The notes below the pieces were generated by a model, which saw nothing but the letters and a program-made list of their open reading frames with translations, was not told where the DNA came from and ran no database searches. The position numbers and the translations under genes are program-made. From contig JANQKJ010000222.1 in the NCBI GenBank assembly GCA_028281205.1, forward strand, positions 1-14,232: a stretch of DNA of 14,232 nt. Direction: 5' to 3'. Source of the DNA: Gammaproteobacteria bacterium (GTDB taxonomy: Bacteria > Pseudomonadota > Gammaproteobacteria > UBA4575). Below are positions 1 to 7,411 of this stretch, one piece after another; within the stretch, counting starts at the first letter, position 1; every line of letters begins with the position of its first letter.

Positions 1-2576
1 CTGAGCAATTACAGGTATTAAGCCAACAGCTGTTACAAGAATATTCTAATAGTATTGAACCCGAAGCGGCTGTTCAAGCTCAGACAGCAAGTAATCAAGT
101 TGAACAATCATCACCATCTATGGTGGATTCTGCGCAGGATCGAGACGAAGAGTTATGTGAAATTTTTTATGAAGAAGCTGAAGACTTATTATCAGAGTCT
201 CAAGCTTCGCTACAAAAGTTCAAAGCTGACCACTCAAGTACCGAAGCAGTTTCAGAGTTGCAGCGTAAGTTCCATACTCTCAAAGGAAGCTCGCGGATGG
301 CCGGGCTTACAACAATTGGCGAGCTTAGTCATGTAACTGAATCATTATTAATTGCGATTAATAATGGTGTTGCTGATGGGTCATTAGCCAGTACGCTGTT
401 GCAAAGAGTGCTTGATACTATACATGCGGACATTGAACTTGCTCAGCGTAATCAAGACCTTTGCCTTAATGATAATTTAATTGCCGATTTAAAAGCTGTA
501 AGTGGACAGGAAAGTGAATTTGTAGAAGTAACTGTAAATTCGTCTAGCCAAGCAGCTGCAGCTGAGTCGGTAGATAATTCAGTGCCAGAACTAGATTTAG
601 ACGAGGACCTGGCTGCTTCAGAGGATAAAGCAAGCAATGCTGATGTGGGAGTTGAAGTAAGTCCTGAACAGTCTTCCGAAATAGATTCTCCATCAAACCA
701 GCCGGCGCTGAAGAAATTTATTAATGTAACACCTGACATTGCAGAGGATGAGCAAAAGGCACAAGACAAGCATGAAGTAGTGAGAGTGCCCGCTGAAGTT
801 CTTGATAGCTTAGTCAATGATGCGGGCGAAGTAAATATACAGCGTTCGCGCTTAGAACAAGTATTTACTTCATTTGTATCCAACTCGGGTGAATTTGAGC
901 AAATAATCGGGCGTTTGCGTGAACAGCTACGTAAACTTGAAATTGAAACTGAAGCACAAATTTTATTTAAACATGCTGATGATCAGGAAAATCTTGCAGA
1001 TTTCGACCCGCTTGAACTGGATAGATATTCTGATATTCAACAACTCTCTCGTTCTCTGGCTGAAAGCGTGGATGACTTATCTAATATTAGAGAGATGTTC
1101 CTAAATAATATTCAGGATGCTGAAGATGTATTAGTCAATCAAAAAGTTGTGACAACTAATCTGCAGGATAATTTGTTGCATACACGTATGATTCGCTTCG
1201 AGACTGTAGAACCCAGGCTGCAACGAATTATTCGTCAAACTTCTAGTGAGTTAAACAAGCAAGTTGATCTAGTTATAGAGGGTGGAGACATTGAAATTGA
1301 CCGTCGTGTACTCAATGGCATTATCACTTCAATTGAACATATATTAAGAAATAGTGTGGGGCATGGTATTGAAGCACCAGAAACGCGCGAACAATTAGGT
1401 AAACCAAAGCGTGGTCAGATAAAAATTGAAATTGTTCGTGAAGGCTCAGAAATTAGCATTACATTGAAAGATGATGGTGCTGGCATTGATCCAGAAAAAA
1501 TTAAGGCCAAGGCAGTAGAAAAAGGTTTAATTAAAACTACAGCAGATGTTTCTAATGAAGAAGCGCTACAATTAATTTTCAAGTCTGGTTTAAGTACCGC
1601 TGATACAGTATCTAAAATTGCTGGCCGTGGTGTTGGTATGGATATTGTTGATAAGGATGTGCGTCGTTTGGGTGGCAATGTTGAAACGCGTTCTGTTTTG
1701 CATAAGGGTGCAAAATTTATTCTCAAGATGCCGTTCACATTGGCGGTTAGTCACGCATTGTTAGTGCAGGCCGGTAAAGAAGTTTATGCGCTGACTTTGT
1801 CTGGCGTTGAAGGTGTTATACAGCTGCCTGCTTCAGAGCTAAAGGATATCTTTTCGCGCAAGGAGCCTAGTTATACATACGCAGGACATGATTACTCATT
1901 CCATCACTTAGCTTCATTGCTGCAAACTAGTGCATTGTACTTTAAAGATGATAATGCGACTTATCCCGTAATTTTAGTTCGCATGGGTGATCAACGACTG
2001 GCTCTGCAAGTAGATGCAACATTTGGCAATAAAGAAATTGTTGTAAAACCATTGGCGTCACAGTTTAGTCAAGCGCAAGGGATCTCGGGTGCTACTATTT
2101 TAGGTGATGGCAATGTTGCATTGATTCTTGATATCGCATGGATTGTAAGACTAATACAAATACGTGCAAGTAATGATGAAGTTGTAATTTCTAATGTGCC
2201 AGAAGAAGAGAGCGACGATGAAGCAACAATTATGGTGGTAGATGATTCCATTACCATTCGAAAAGTTACTACACGTTTCCTAGAAAGAAATAATTATAAA
2301 GTAGTGACTGCAAAAGACGGCGTAGACGCTTTGCAAAAGTTACAAAATATAGTTCCTGATGTAGTGTTGCTTGATATTGAAATGCCGCGTATGGATGGTT
2401 ATGAGTTAGCAACACAAATGCGCAAAGAGGCTCGCTTAACTAATGTGCCGATTATTATGATTACTTCGCGTACTGGGGATAAACATAGAAGTCGAGCTAT
2501 GGAGTTGGGCGTAAATTGCTATTTGGGCAAGCCATATAATGAAGCACAATTGCTTGAGAGCATTCGTGAATTTTGA
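1..2576 (+). CDS. chpA: Hybrid chemotaxis-type histidine kinase ChpA/PilL, C-terminal part (5' partial)
   Basis: The frame is open to the left edge (first full codon at 3), so 857 C-terminal residues are visible and the ATG at 120 is internal. Domains in order, numbered from codon 3: an HPt domain with the phospho-acceptor His 91 (FHTLKGSSRMAG, codon 273-275); an acidic low-complexity linker (about 155-255); a CheA-like dimerisation region starting near VPAEVLDSL (about 260); a HATPase domain with N box HILRNSVGHGIE (from 446), G1 DDGAGID (490) and G2 GRGVGMDIV (541); a CheW-like domain (about 578-715); and a C-terminal receiver (742-857) with acidic pair VVDD and phospho-Asp 791 in LLDIEMPRMDG. 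HPt-HATPase-CheW-REC is the architecture of ChpA/PilL, the kinase of the type IV pilus chemosensory pathway. Family members often carry several HPt domains upstream, which would lie outside the window. ATP is used to phosphorylate the HPt His, and phosphate then passes to receivers. A cytoplasmic location is inferred. The alternative, a non-pilus CheA-REC hybrid, is less likely given the ChpC-like neighbour. Confidence 0.93.
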   Translation, partial: EQLQVLSQQLLQEYSNSIEPEAAVQAQTASNQVEQSSPSMVDSAQDRDEELCEIFYEEAEDLLSESQASLQKFKADHSSTEAVSELQRKFHTLKGSSRMAGLTTIGELSHVTESLLIAINNGVADGSLASTLLQRVLDTIHADIELAQRNQDLCLNDNLIADLKAVSGQESEFVEVTVNSSSQAAAAESVDNSVPELDLDEDLAASEDKASNADVGVEVSPEQSSEIDSPSNQPALKKFINVTPDIAEDEQKAQDKHEVVRVPAEVLDSLVNDAGEVNIQRSRLEQVFTSFVSNSGEFEQIIGRLREQLRKLEIETEAQILFKHADDQENLADFDPLELDRYSDIQQLSRSLAESVDDLSNIREMFLNNIQDAEDVLVNQKVVTTNLQDNLLHTRMIRFETVEPRLQRIIRQTSSELNKQVDLVIEGGDIEIDRRVLNGIITSIEHILRNSVGHGIEAPETREQLGKPKRGQIKIEIVREGSEISITLKDDGAGIDPEKIKAKAVEKGLIKTTADVSNEEALQLIFKSGLSTADTVSKIAGRGVGMDIVDKDVRRLGGNVETRSVLHKGAKFILKMPFTLAVSHALLVQAGKEVYALTLSGVEGVIQLPASELKDIFSRKEPSYTYAGHDYSFHHLASLLQTSALYFKDDNATYPVILVRMGDQRLALQVDATFGNKEIVVKPLASQFSQAQGISGATILGDGNVALILDIAWIVRLIQIRASNDEVVISNVPEEESDDEATIMVVDDSITIRKVTTRFLERNNYKVVTAKDGVDALQKLQNIVPDVVLLDIEMPRMDGYELATQMRKEARLTNVPIIMITSRTGDKHRSRAMELGVNCYLGKPYNEAQLLESIREF

Positions 2577-2591
2577 GTATGATCGATTAAT

Positions 2592-3080
2592 ATGGTAGCT
2601 GAAGAAATTAAAGATGCTAGCGTGAGTGTTATGCTGTTACGATTGCAACATAAAGAAGTGCTCGTGCCTAAAGCCATGGTTGCAGATGTATTGTCGTGGA
2701 AAGAAGAGTCATTCACCGTGGCAAAAACTCATAGTAATTGGAAGCTTGGAGAATATTTGTGGCAGGATTGGCGCGTTCCTCTAGTTTGTTTCGAAAGCTT
2801 AATTGAGCCAGATTTTCGCAGAGAAGAAATGCAAAAACCAAAAGTAGTTATTGTGAAGTCTTTTCAAAAAGGCTTTGAAAATGAACATTACGCATTACTA
2901 TGCCGAGGCTTCCCCAAGCCGCTTATCTTAAGTGAACAATCGCTTGAAAATTTACACATTGACGATGAACAAGACTGGATTGAATATTCCATTTCAATTG
3001 GTAGTCGTGTGCTTGATGTGCCTGATTTTGTTTCCTTGCAAAGTGCTGTATGGTCAATGGCTGATGCGGTCAGCGCTTAA
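2592..3080 (+). CDS. chpC: CheW-like chemosensory adaptor, ChpC type
   Basis: This 162-residue protein consists of essentially one CheW-like domain. It opens with SVMLLRLQHKEVLVPKAMVADVL, split here as SVMLLRLQHKEV then LVPKAMVADVL, the usual first beta strands of the fold, and continues with WQDWRVPLVCFE. CheW-like proteins couple receptors to a CheA-type kinase. The gene starts 15 bases after the kinase stop codon on the same strand, so co-transcription is very likely. Size and position fit ChpC of the Pil-Chp cluster, which in Pseudomonas aeruginosa acts as an accessory linker protein. The ATG at 2592 has no good Shine-Dalgarno sequence (only a GAG about 14 bases upstream), so translational coupling to the kinase is plausible. 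The domain call is firm. The assignment to ChpC rather than another CheW paralogue rests on context and length. Confidence 0.82.
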   Translation: MVAEEIKDASVSVMLLRLQHKEVLVPKAMVADVLSWKEESFTVAKTHSNWKLGEYLWQDWRVPLVCFESLIEPDFRREEMQKPKVVIVKSFQKGFENEHYALLCRGFPKPLILSEQSLENLHIDDEQDWIEYSISIGSRVLDVPDFVSLQSAVWSMADAVSA

Positions 3081-3086
3081 TTAAGC
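3075..3086. repeat. Perfect 12-bp palindrome across the convergent chpC and rsmE ends
   Basis: GCTTAATTAAGC is fully self-complementary and contains the chpC stop codon and the last base of the rsmE stop codon. Only five bases separate the two convergent genes, so no conventional terminator fits between the stop codons. The stem is AT-rich and has no real loop, so it is unlikely to be a strong terminator by itself. It may be chance. Confidence 0.35.
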
Positions 3087-3823
3087 TAACAATTAAAATC
3101 TCCCCAATTAAATTGGCACAGAGTTAGTGCTGAGATAACAGCCGTTTCAAGTCTCAATATTCTTGGTCCTATCTGGGCTGTTTTAAATCCAAGTTGTACG
3201 GCAAGATTAATTTCTTGTTGGGTAAACCCTCCCTCAGGACCGATTGCGCATACACAACTAGCAGCTTGTTTAATTGTAAAATTTTGGTGTTCGTCGGCGA
3301 CTGGTGACGCAATTATCTTAATCTCTATATTAACTAATTTGTTAACAGCATTACTGAAAGAAGTGGGTGCATGAATAGTGGGAAGTTTGGCTCGCCCAGA
3401 TTGTTCGCAAGCACTTTGAATAACAGATTGCCAATGCAACATTTTTTTTTGTAAGCGATTGCTTGCGATATTAATGTTGACGCGTGAGCTAATAAAAGGA
3501 ATGATGGTTTTCACTCCTAGTTCAGTGGCTTTTTGTATGCATAAATCCATTTTTTCTGAACTGCATAATGGTTGTAACAAGTATAATTCTAACTTTGACT
3601 CATTGTTTATGTTGCATGCTTCTCCGATATTAATGCGTAATGCTTTTTTAGAAATTTCTTGGATGGTACCTTGGTAGTCGTTGCCATTACCATTAAATAA
3701 GATGACTGAATCTCCTGCCTTCATGCGTAATACATCTTTGAGATGTTTGTGGGCTTTAGCGTGCAGGTCAATACTTTGATGTGTATCTAAGTCACTGTCA
3801 GTAAAAATTCTTGGTATGCGCAA
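3086..3823 (-). CDS. rsmE: 16S rRNA (uracil-1498-N3)-methyltransferase RsmE
   Basis: The 245-residue protein has the usual RsmE length and begins MRIPRIF, the conserved N-terminus of the family. It has a small N-terminal PUA-like domain (about 1-75) and a C-terminal SPOUT methyltransferase domain. The SAM-binding knot is marked by IGPEGG at 194-199 and by GPRILRLETA at 219-228. RsmE methylates N3 of U1498 in 16S rRNA, using SAM, on the small ribosomal subunit. The initiation codon is TTG (3821-3823 on the complementary strand): the next upstream codons in frame offer no ATG or GTG, and the MRIPRI match fixes the start. No strong ribosome binding site is visible. It lies downstream of ahcY in the same direction but after a clear terminator, so it probably has its own weak promoter or depends on readthrough. 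It converges with chpC with a five-base gap. Confidence 0.95.
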   Translation of the reverse strand: MRIPRIFTDSDLDTHQSIDLHAKAHKHLKDVLRMKAGDSVILFNGNGNDYQGTIQEISKKALRINIGEACNINNESKLELYLLQPLCSSEKMDLCIQKATELGVKTIIPFISSRVNINIASNRLQKKMLHWQSVIQSACEQSGRAKLPTIHAPTSFSNAVNKLVNIEIKIIASPVADEHQNFTIKQAASCVCAIGPEGGFTQQEINLAVQLGFKTAQIGPRILRLETAVISALTLCQFNWGDFNC

Positions 3824-3852
3824 AATAAGACACCCAAAGTAGGCAAGATTGA

Positions 3853-3892
3853 TAAATAAAAAACGCCGATATAAGTAATTATACCGGCGTTT
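3853..3892 (-). terminator. Rho-independent terminator after ahcY
   Basis: Read on the minus strand, an AAACGCCG / CGGCGTTT stem (plus-strand arms 3861-3868 and 3885-3892) encloses an AT-rich inner stem GTATAA / TTATAT with a short TTAC loop. The stem is followed at once by a run of six T, one A and three T. It begins 34 bases past the ahcY stop codon. The T-tract is on the minus-strand exit side, which gives the direction. It should end the metK-ahcY transcript before rsmE. Confidence 0.88.
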
Positions 3893-3925
3893 GCGTTTAC
3901 TGCATGTTTATCTGTTGGTGTTAAA

Positions 3926-5221
3926 TCAATAACGATAATGCTCCGGTTTGTATGGACCGTCTACCGATACACCAATATAGGAAGCTTGCTCTTCTGTCAG
4001 GCGAGTGAGTTTCACTCCAATTTGCTCTAGGTGTAAACGTGCGACTTCTTCGTCAAGCTTTTTAGGTAAGATATAAACCTTATTTTCATATGCACCGTTA
4101 GCATCCCACAGTTCCAGTTGTGCTAGTACTTGATTGGTGAATGAATTGGACATTACGAAGCTTGGATGACCTGTGGCGCATCCTAGATTCACTAAGCGGC
4201 CTTTTGCTAACAAGATAATACGCTTGCCGTCTGGGAAAATGACATGGTCAACTTGTGGTTTAATTTCTTCCCACTGGTAGTTTTCTAGGCTAGCTACATC
4301 AATTTCATTATCAAAGTGACCAATATTACAAACAATGGCTTGGTCTTTCATTGTTTGCATATGGTCATGAGTAATAATGTTGTAGTTGCCGGTTGAGGTT
4401 ACGAAAATATCAGCTTCAGCACAAACATCATCTAACGTTACTACACGGTAACCTTCCATAGCTGCCTGCAATGCGCAGATAGGATCTATTTCTGTAACCC
4501 AAACAGTTGCACCCAAACCACGTAGTGATTGTGCAGAACCTTTACCTACATCACCATAGCCACACACTACCGCAATCTTACCAGCCACCATTACATCTGT
4601 AGCGCGTTTAATGCCGTCAACTAGTGATTCACGGCAACCATATAAATTATCAAATTTGGACTTAGTGACTGAGTCATTAACATTAATCGCAGGTATTAAT
4701 AAACTGTTTTCAGCCACCATATCGTAGAGACGTTTTACACCCGTGGTAGTTTCTTCTGATACCCCTTTTACATCTTTTAACATGTCGGAGTATTTTTCAT
4801 GCATAAGCTTAGTTAAGTCGCCACCGTCATCGAGTAGCATATTTGGCTTCCAGCCATTGGGACCAGTGATGGTTTGCTCTATACACCATTCATACTCTTC
4901 TTCGGTTTCGCCTTTCCATGCAAATACTGGTACTCCACTTGCCGCGACCGCCGCGGCAGCATGATCTTGTGTTGAGAAGATGTTGCAAGAGGACCAGCGA
5001 ACTTCTGCACCAAGTGCTGTTAATGTTTCAATTAGTACAGCAGTTTGGATTGTCATGTGTAAACAGCCAACAATACGTGCGCCTTTCAATGGCTGTTTAC
5101 CAGCATGATTTTTACGTAAAGACATTAAGCCTGGCATTTCTGTTTCTGCAATAGCAATTTCTTTGCGTCCCCAATCGGCAAGAGAAATGTCAGCAACTTT
5201 ATAATCTTGTTCAGTACTCAT
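3926..5221 (-). CDS. ahcY: S-adenosylhomocysteine hydrolase (adenosylhomocysteinase)
   Basis: The enzyme reversibly splits S-adenosyl-L-homocysteine into adenosine and homocysteine, removing the product inhibitor of methyltransferases; it is cytosolic and keeps a bound NAD. The 431-residue sequence is full length. Visible markers are LHMTIQTAVLIETL with His 55, STQDHAAAA (83-91), the DDGGD acidic motif (131-135), SEETTTGV (155-162), the catalytic NVNDSVTKSKFDN segment with Lys 187 and Asp 191, the Rossmann nucleotide-binding loop GYGDVGKG (221-228), and the conserved C-terminal end KPEHYRY. The ATG at 5221 is preceded by a good ribosome binding site (TAGGAGC, seven bases before the start). 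Its start lies 38 bases after the metK stop on the same strand, so the two are very probably one operon serving the SAM cycle. A strong terminator follows. I could not identify an SAH riboswitch in the short gap or upstream of metK. Confidence 0.98.
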   Translation of the reverse strand: MSTEQDYKVADISLADWGRKEIAIAETEMPGLMSLRKNHAGKQPLKGARIVGCLHMTIQTAVLIETLTALGAEVRWSSCNIFSTQDHAAAAVAASGVPVFAWKGETEEEYEWCIEQTITGPNGWKPNMLLDDGGDLTKLMHEKYSDMLKDVKGVSEETTTGVKRLYDMVAENSLLIPAINVNDSVTKSKFDNLYGCRESLVDGIKRATDVMVAGKIAVVCGYGDVGKGSAQSLRGLGATVWVTEIDPICALQAAMEGYRVVTLDDVCAEADIFVTSTGNYNIITHDHMQTMKDQAIVCNIGHFDNEIDVASLENYQWEEIKPQVDHVIFPDGKRIILLAKGRLVNLGCATGHPSFVMSNSFTNQVLAQLELWDANGAYENKVYILPKKLDEEVARLHLEQIGVKLTRLTEEQASYIGVSVDGPYKPEHYRY

Positions 5222-5259
5222 TTAATGTGCTCCTAGGCATATAAAAAATAAAATTCCAT

Positions 5260-6408
5260 TTACTGACGCAAGGCATCAGCTTTATCTGTTCGTTCCCAAC
5301 TAAACTCGGATTCCTCACGACCAAAATGTCCATAACTTGCTGAAGTTTTATAAATAGGACGTTTAAGGTCTAGCATAGTTAAGATACCGTATGGACGTAA
5401 GTCAAAATGCTCACGTACCAGTGTTTCGATATCACGATCGCTAATTTTTCCAGTGCCAAATGTATCTATAGAAATTGAAGTGGGCTCAGCGACACCAATG
5501 GCATAAGAAATTTGAATTTCACACCGTTCAGCTAAGCCTGCGGCAACAATATTCTTTGCTACATAACGTCCGGCATAAGCAGCAGAGCGATCCACTTTGG
5601 AAGGGTCCTTACCTGAGAATGCGCCACCGCCATGACGTGCCATGCCACCATAAGTATCAACAATAATTTTTCGCCCTGTGAGTCCGCAATCACCTACTGG
5701 TCCACCAATGACAAAATTACCAGTAGGATTAATATGATACTTTGTGTCAGCAGTGAGCCACTTTTCTGGCAGCACAGGTTTAATGATTTCTTCCATGACT
5801 GCAGCTTGTAAGTCTTGCTGGGAGATATCAGGGTCGTGTTGGGTGGAGAGTACTACTGCTTCAACAGCAACTGGCTCACCGTTTTCATAACGAAAAGTGA
5901 TTTGGCTTTTTGCATCCGGGCGTAACCAAGGCAGTTGTTTGTTTTTGCGTACTTCAGATTGTTTTTTTACTAAGCGGTGCGAATATGTAATTGGTGCTGG
6001 CATTAATACATCAGTTTCGCTAGTGGCGTAACCAAACATTAAGCCTTGGTCACCAGCGCCTTGATCTTCCGGTTTTGAGCGATCTACACCTTGAGCAATA
6101 TCGGGAGACTGTTCACCTAGAGCATTAATTACTGCACAAGTATTGCCATCGAAACCTTTGTTAGAATGGTCGTAACCAATTTCATTAACGGTATCACGCA
6201 CTAATTTTTCATATTTTATATCTGCGCTAGTAGTAATTTCACCAGCAAGTACTACCATTCCGGTTTTGACTAAGGTTTCGCATGCCACACGTGCGTCAGG
6301 GTCCTGTGACAAAGCGGCATCGAGAACAGCGTCAGAAATCTGATCTGACATCTTGTCTGGGTGACCTTCAGATACTGACTCTGAAGTAAATACATAGCGA
6401 TTACTCAT
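5260..6408 (-). CDS. metK: S-adenosylmethionine synthetase
   Basis: MetK makes S-adenosylmethionine from methionine and ATP, releasing phosphate and diphosphate, and works as a cytosolic tetramer. The 382-residue length is close to the E. coli enzyme (384). Key motifs are FTSESVSEGHPDK (7-19) with the ATP-site His 16 and metal-site Asp 18, GAGDQGLMFGYA (117-128), the PVGDCGLTGRKIIVDTYGG stretch (237-255), and the P-loop-like GGGAFSGKD (260-268). The start ATG at 6408 has AAAAGG upstream as a ribosome binding site. The gene heads the metK-ahcY pair, so the donor-making and by-product-clearing steps are made together. It is divergent from the thioredoxin-like gene, with 221 bases between them holding the likely promoters. 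Confidence 0.98.
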   Translation of the reverse strand: MSNRYVFTSESVSEGHPDKMSDQISDAVLDAALSQDPDARVACETLVKTGMVVLAGEITTSADIKYEKLVRDTVNEIGYDHSNKGFDGNTCAVINALGEQSPDIAQGVDRSKPEDQGAGDQGLMFGYATSETDVLMPAPITYSHRLVKKQSEVRKNKQLPWLRPDAKSQITFRYENGEPVAVEAVVLSTQHDPDISQQDLQAAVMEEIIKPVLPEKWLTADTKYHINPTGNFVIGGPVGDCGLTGRKIIVDTYGGMARHGGGAFSGKDPSKVDRSAAYAGRYVAKNIVAAGLAERCEIQISYAIGVAEPTSISIDTFGTGKISDRDIETLVREHFDLRPYGILTMLDLKRPIYKTSASYGHFGREESEFSWERTDKADALRQ

Positions 6409-6495
6409 TTAGTAAGCCTTTTGGATATAAAATTGGTAAATATAAATGCTGAGAAGCTAATCGTATTCGATAACTTTTATGGGTTTAACCTGCTA

Positions 6496-6523
6496 ATAAT
6501 AAAAACTATTACTCATTCGTGAA
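6496..6523 (-). promoter_or_regulatory. Candidate sigma-70 promoter for metK
   Basis: On the minus strand, TTCACG (plus 6518-6523; four of six matches to TTGACA) is followed after 16 bases by TATTAT (plus 6496-6501; five of six matches to TATAAT). Initiation here would give a leader of about 80 bases before the metK ATG. The region is AT-rich, so such matches arise easily by chance. It is the best pair I found between metK and the divergent gene. Confidence 0.3.
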
Positions 6524-6544
6524 GTGCCAGCATAATTAACTAAC

Positions 6545-6560
6545 TAATGCCATTGCATTA
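6545..6560. repeat. Inverted repeat in the metK / thioredoxin-like divergent region
   Basis: TAATGC and GCATTA are perfect complements separated by CATT. The repeat lies about 20 bases upstream of the candidate metK -35 box and 70 bases before the divergent gene, a position that would suit an operator shared by both genes. It does not match the MetJ box (AGACGTCT) or the MetR pattern as I know them. Function is unknown, and it could be chance in an AT-rich spacer. Confidence 0.35.
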
Positions 6561-6629
6561 ATAACGCGCGTGATTGTACATTGTGCAGCACTATAAGGCG
6601 ACAATAGATCTCACAAAAGGACTGATTAT

Positions 6630-7190
6630 ATGGTTAAGACACTCTCGAGCATGATCCCGCTCGGAACCGAGGCGCCGGACTTCGAACTTCTCAATCCCGT
6701 TAGCGGTGAATTTGAGTCTTTGCAGTCTCACCGTGGTGAGGTAGGCACTCTAATAATGTTTATTTGCAACCATTGCCCTTTTGTAAAGCATATTACTAAA
6801 GAGCTAGCTAGCTTGGGTCAAGAATATCCTGCTAAAGGCATATCCATTATTGCAATCAACGCAAATGATGCTGCCAGTTACCCTGATGATTCACCCGAGA
6901 ATATGGTTAAAGAGGTGCATGCGCATGGCTATCAATTTCCCTACCTTTATGATGAGACACAAGAAGTTGCCAGGGCCTACCATGCTGAATGCACACCTGA
7001 CTTCTTTGTGTTCGATGCGCACTTAGCTTGTGTTTATCGGGGGCAACTGGATGACTCTAGACCAGGAAATAATATTGATGTGACCGGCTCTGATTTACGT
7101 GCCGCGTTAGACGCAGTAGTGGCGGGGGATGAGGTGCCGGCAGAACAAAAGCCAAGTATGGGCTGTAATATTAAGTGGAAAAGCAGCTAG
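6630..7190 (+). CDS. Thioredoxin-fold, peroxiredoxin-like (AhpC/TSA-related) protein
   Basis: This 186-residue cytoplasmic protein has a thioredoxin/peroxiredoxin fold. The N-terminus has the AhpC/TSA-type entry LGTEAPDFEL (11-20); the active site is Cys-Asn-His-Cys at 46-49 (FICNHCPFV); the cis-proline loop reads ECTPDFFVFD, with Pro 123; and the C-terminus ends PSMGCNIKWK with a further Cys 179. There is no signal peptide. This combination marks the PRX-like 1 subgroup of thioredoxin-family proteins, widespread in bacteria and poorly characterised. A thiol oxidoreductase or peroxide-reducing role is likely but not proven. The ATG at 6630 follows AAAAGG with nine bases of spacing. The gene stands alone, divergent from metK and 221 bases before tkt. 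The first 20 or so codons are markedly GC-richer than the rest (36 of 60 bases at 6641-6700 against 27 of 60 at 6701-6760). Confidence 0.85.
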   Translation: MVKTLSSMIPLGTEAPDFELLNPVSGEFESLQSHRGEVGTLIMFICNHCPFVKHITKELASLGQEYPAKGISIIAINANDAASYPDDSPENMVKEVHAHGYQFPYLYDETQEVARAYHAECTPDFFVFDAHLACVYRGQLDDSRPGNNIDVTGSDLRAALDAVVAGDEVPAEQKPSMGCNIKWKSS

Positions 7191-7225
7191 CACGCATACA
7201 ATATACAATTCTAAGTTTGTTAACC

Positions 7226-7373
7226 GTTCCTCGAATGGATCACGCTACGCTTGCTAGTCAAGCGCAAGTCATGGAGAATGTTCGCGCTTTAAATCTGATC
7301 ACTTTATTACTTTTGGTTTGAGTCAAGCCCAAAGGATGCGAGTAGCATACGTTCGTGGATATAAAGACTGATC
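7226..7373 (+). repeat. Degenerate direct repeats and two similar stem-loops in the tkt leader
   Basis: The 221-base spacer before tkt holds no gene. A pattern of GTTC, then GATCAC, then AGTCAAGCxCAA recurs. GTTC is at 7226, 7280 and 7351; GATCAC at 7238 and 7297, with GATC again at 7370; the 12-mer is at 7256-7267 and 7321-7332 with one mismatch. In both full copies the AGTCAAGC segment is the right side of a small hairpin: CGCTTG/CAAGCG with loop CTAGT (7248-7264), and GGTTT/AAGCC with loop GAGTC and one G-U pair (7315-7329). Neither hairpin is followed by a T-run, so neither is a terminator. I see no convincing promoter pair here. Confidence 0.45.
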
Positions 7374-7411
7374 TTGCAACTTTTTACACTAAACAGTAAG
7401 TACTAAATCTC

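Noticed and set aside
120..122. ATG at 120 as the kinase start codon
   Set aside because: The frame is open upstream to the window edge, and no ribosome binding site precedes the ATG.
452..883. Long antisense open frame inside the kinase gene
   Set aside because: It lies opposite a clearly coding region with HPt and linker sequence; the translation is Ser/Thr-rich with no recognisable domain, as expected from a shadow of the acidic linker.
7248..7264. Terminator for the thioredoxin-like gene
   Set aside because: The hairpin is followed by CAAGTCATGG and has no T-run.
7191..7411. Small gene, tRNA or 6S-type RNA in the tkt leader
   Set aside because: No ORF with coding character, no tRNA cloverleaf and no long imperfect hairpin of the 6S kind; only short repeats and two small stem-loops.
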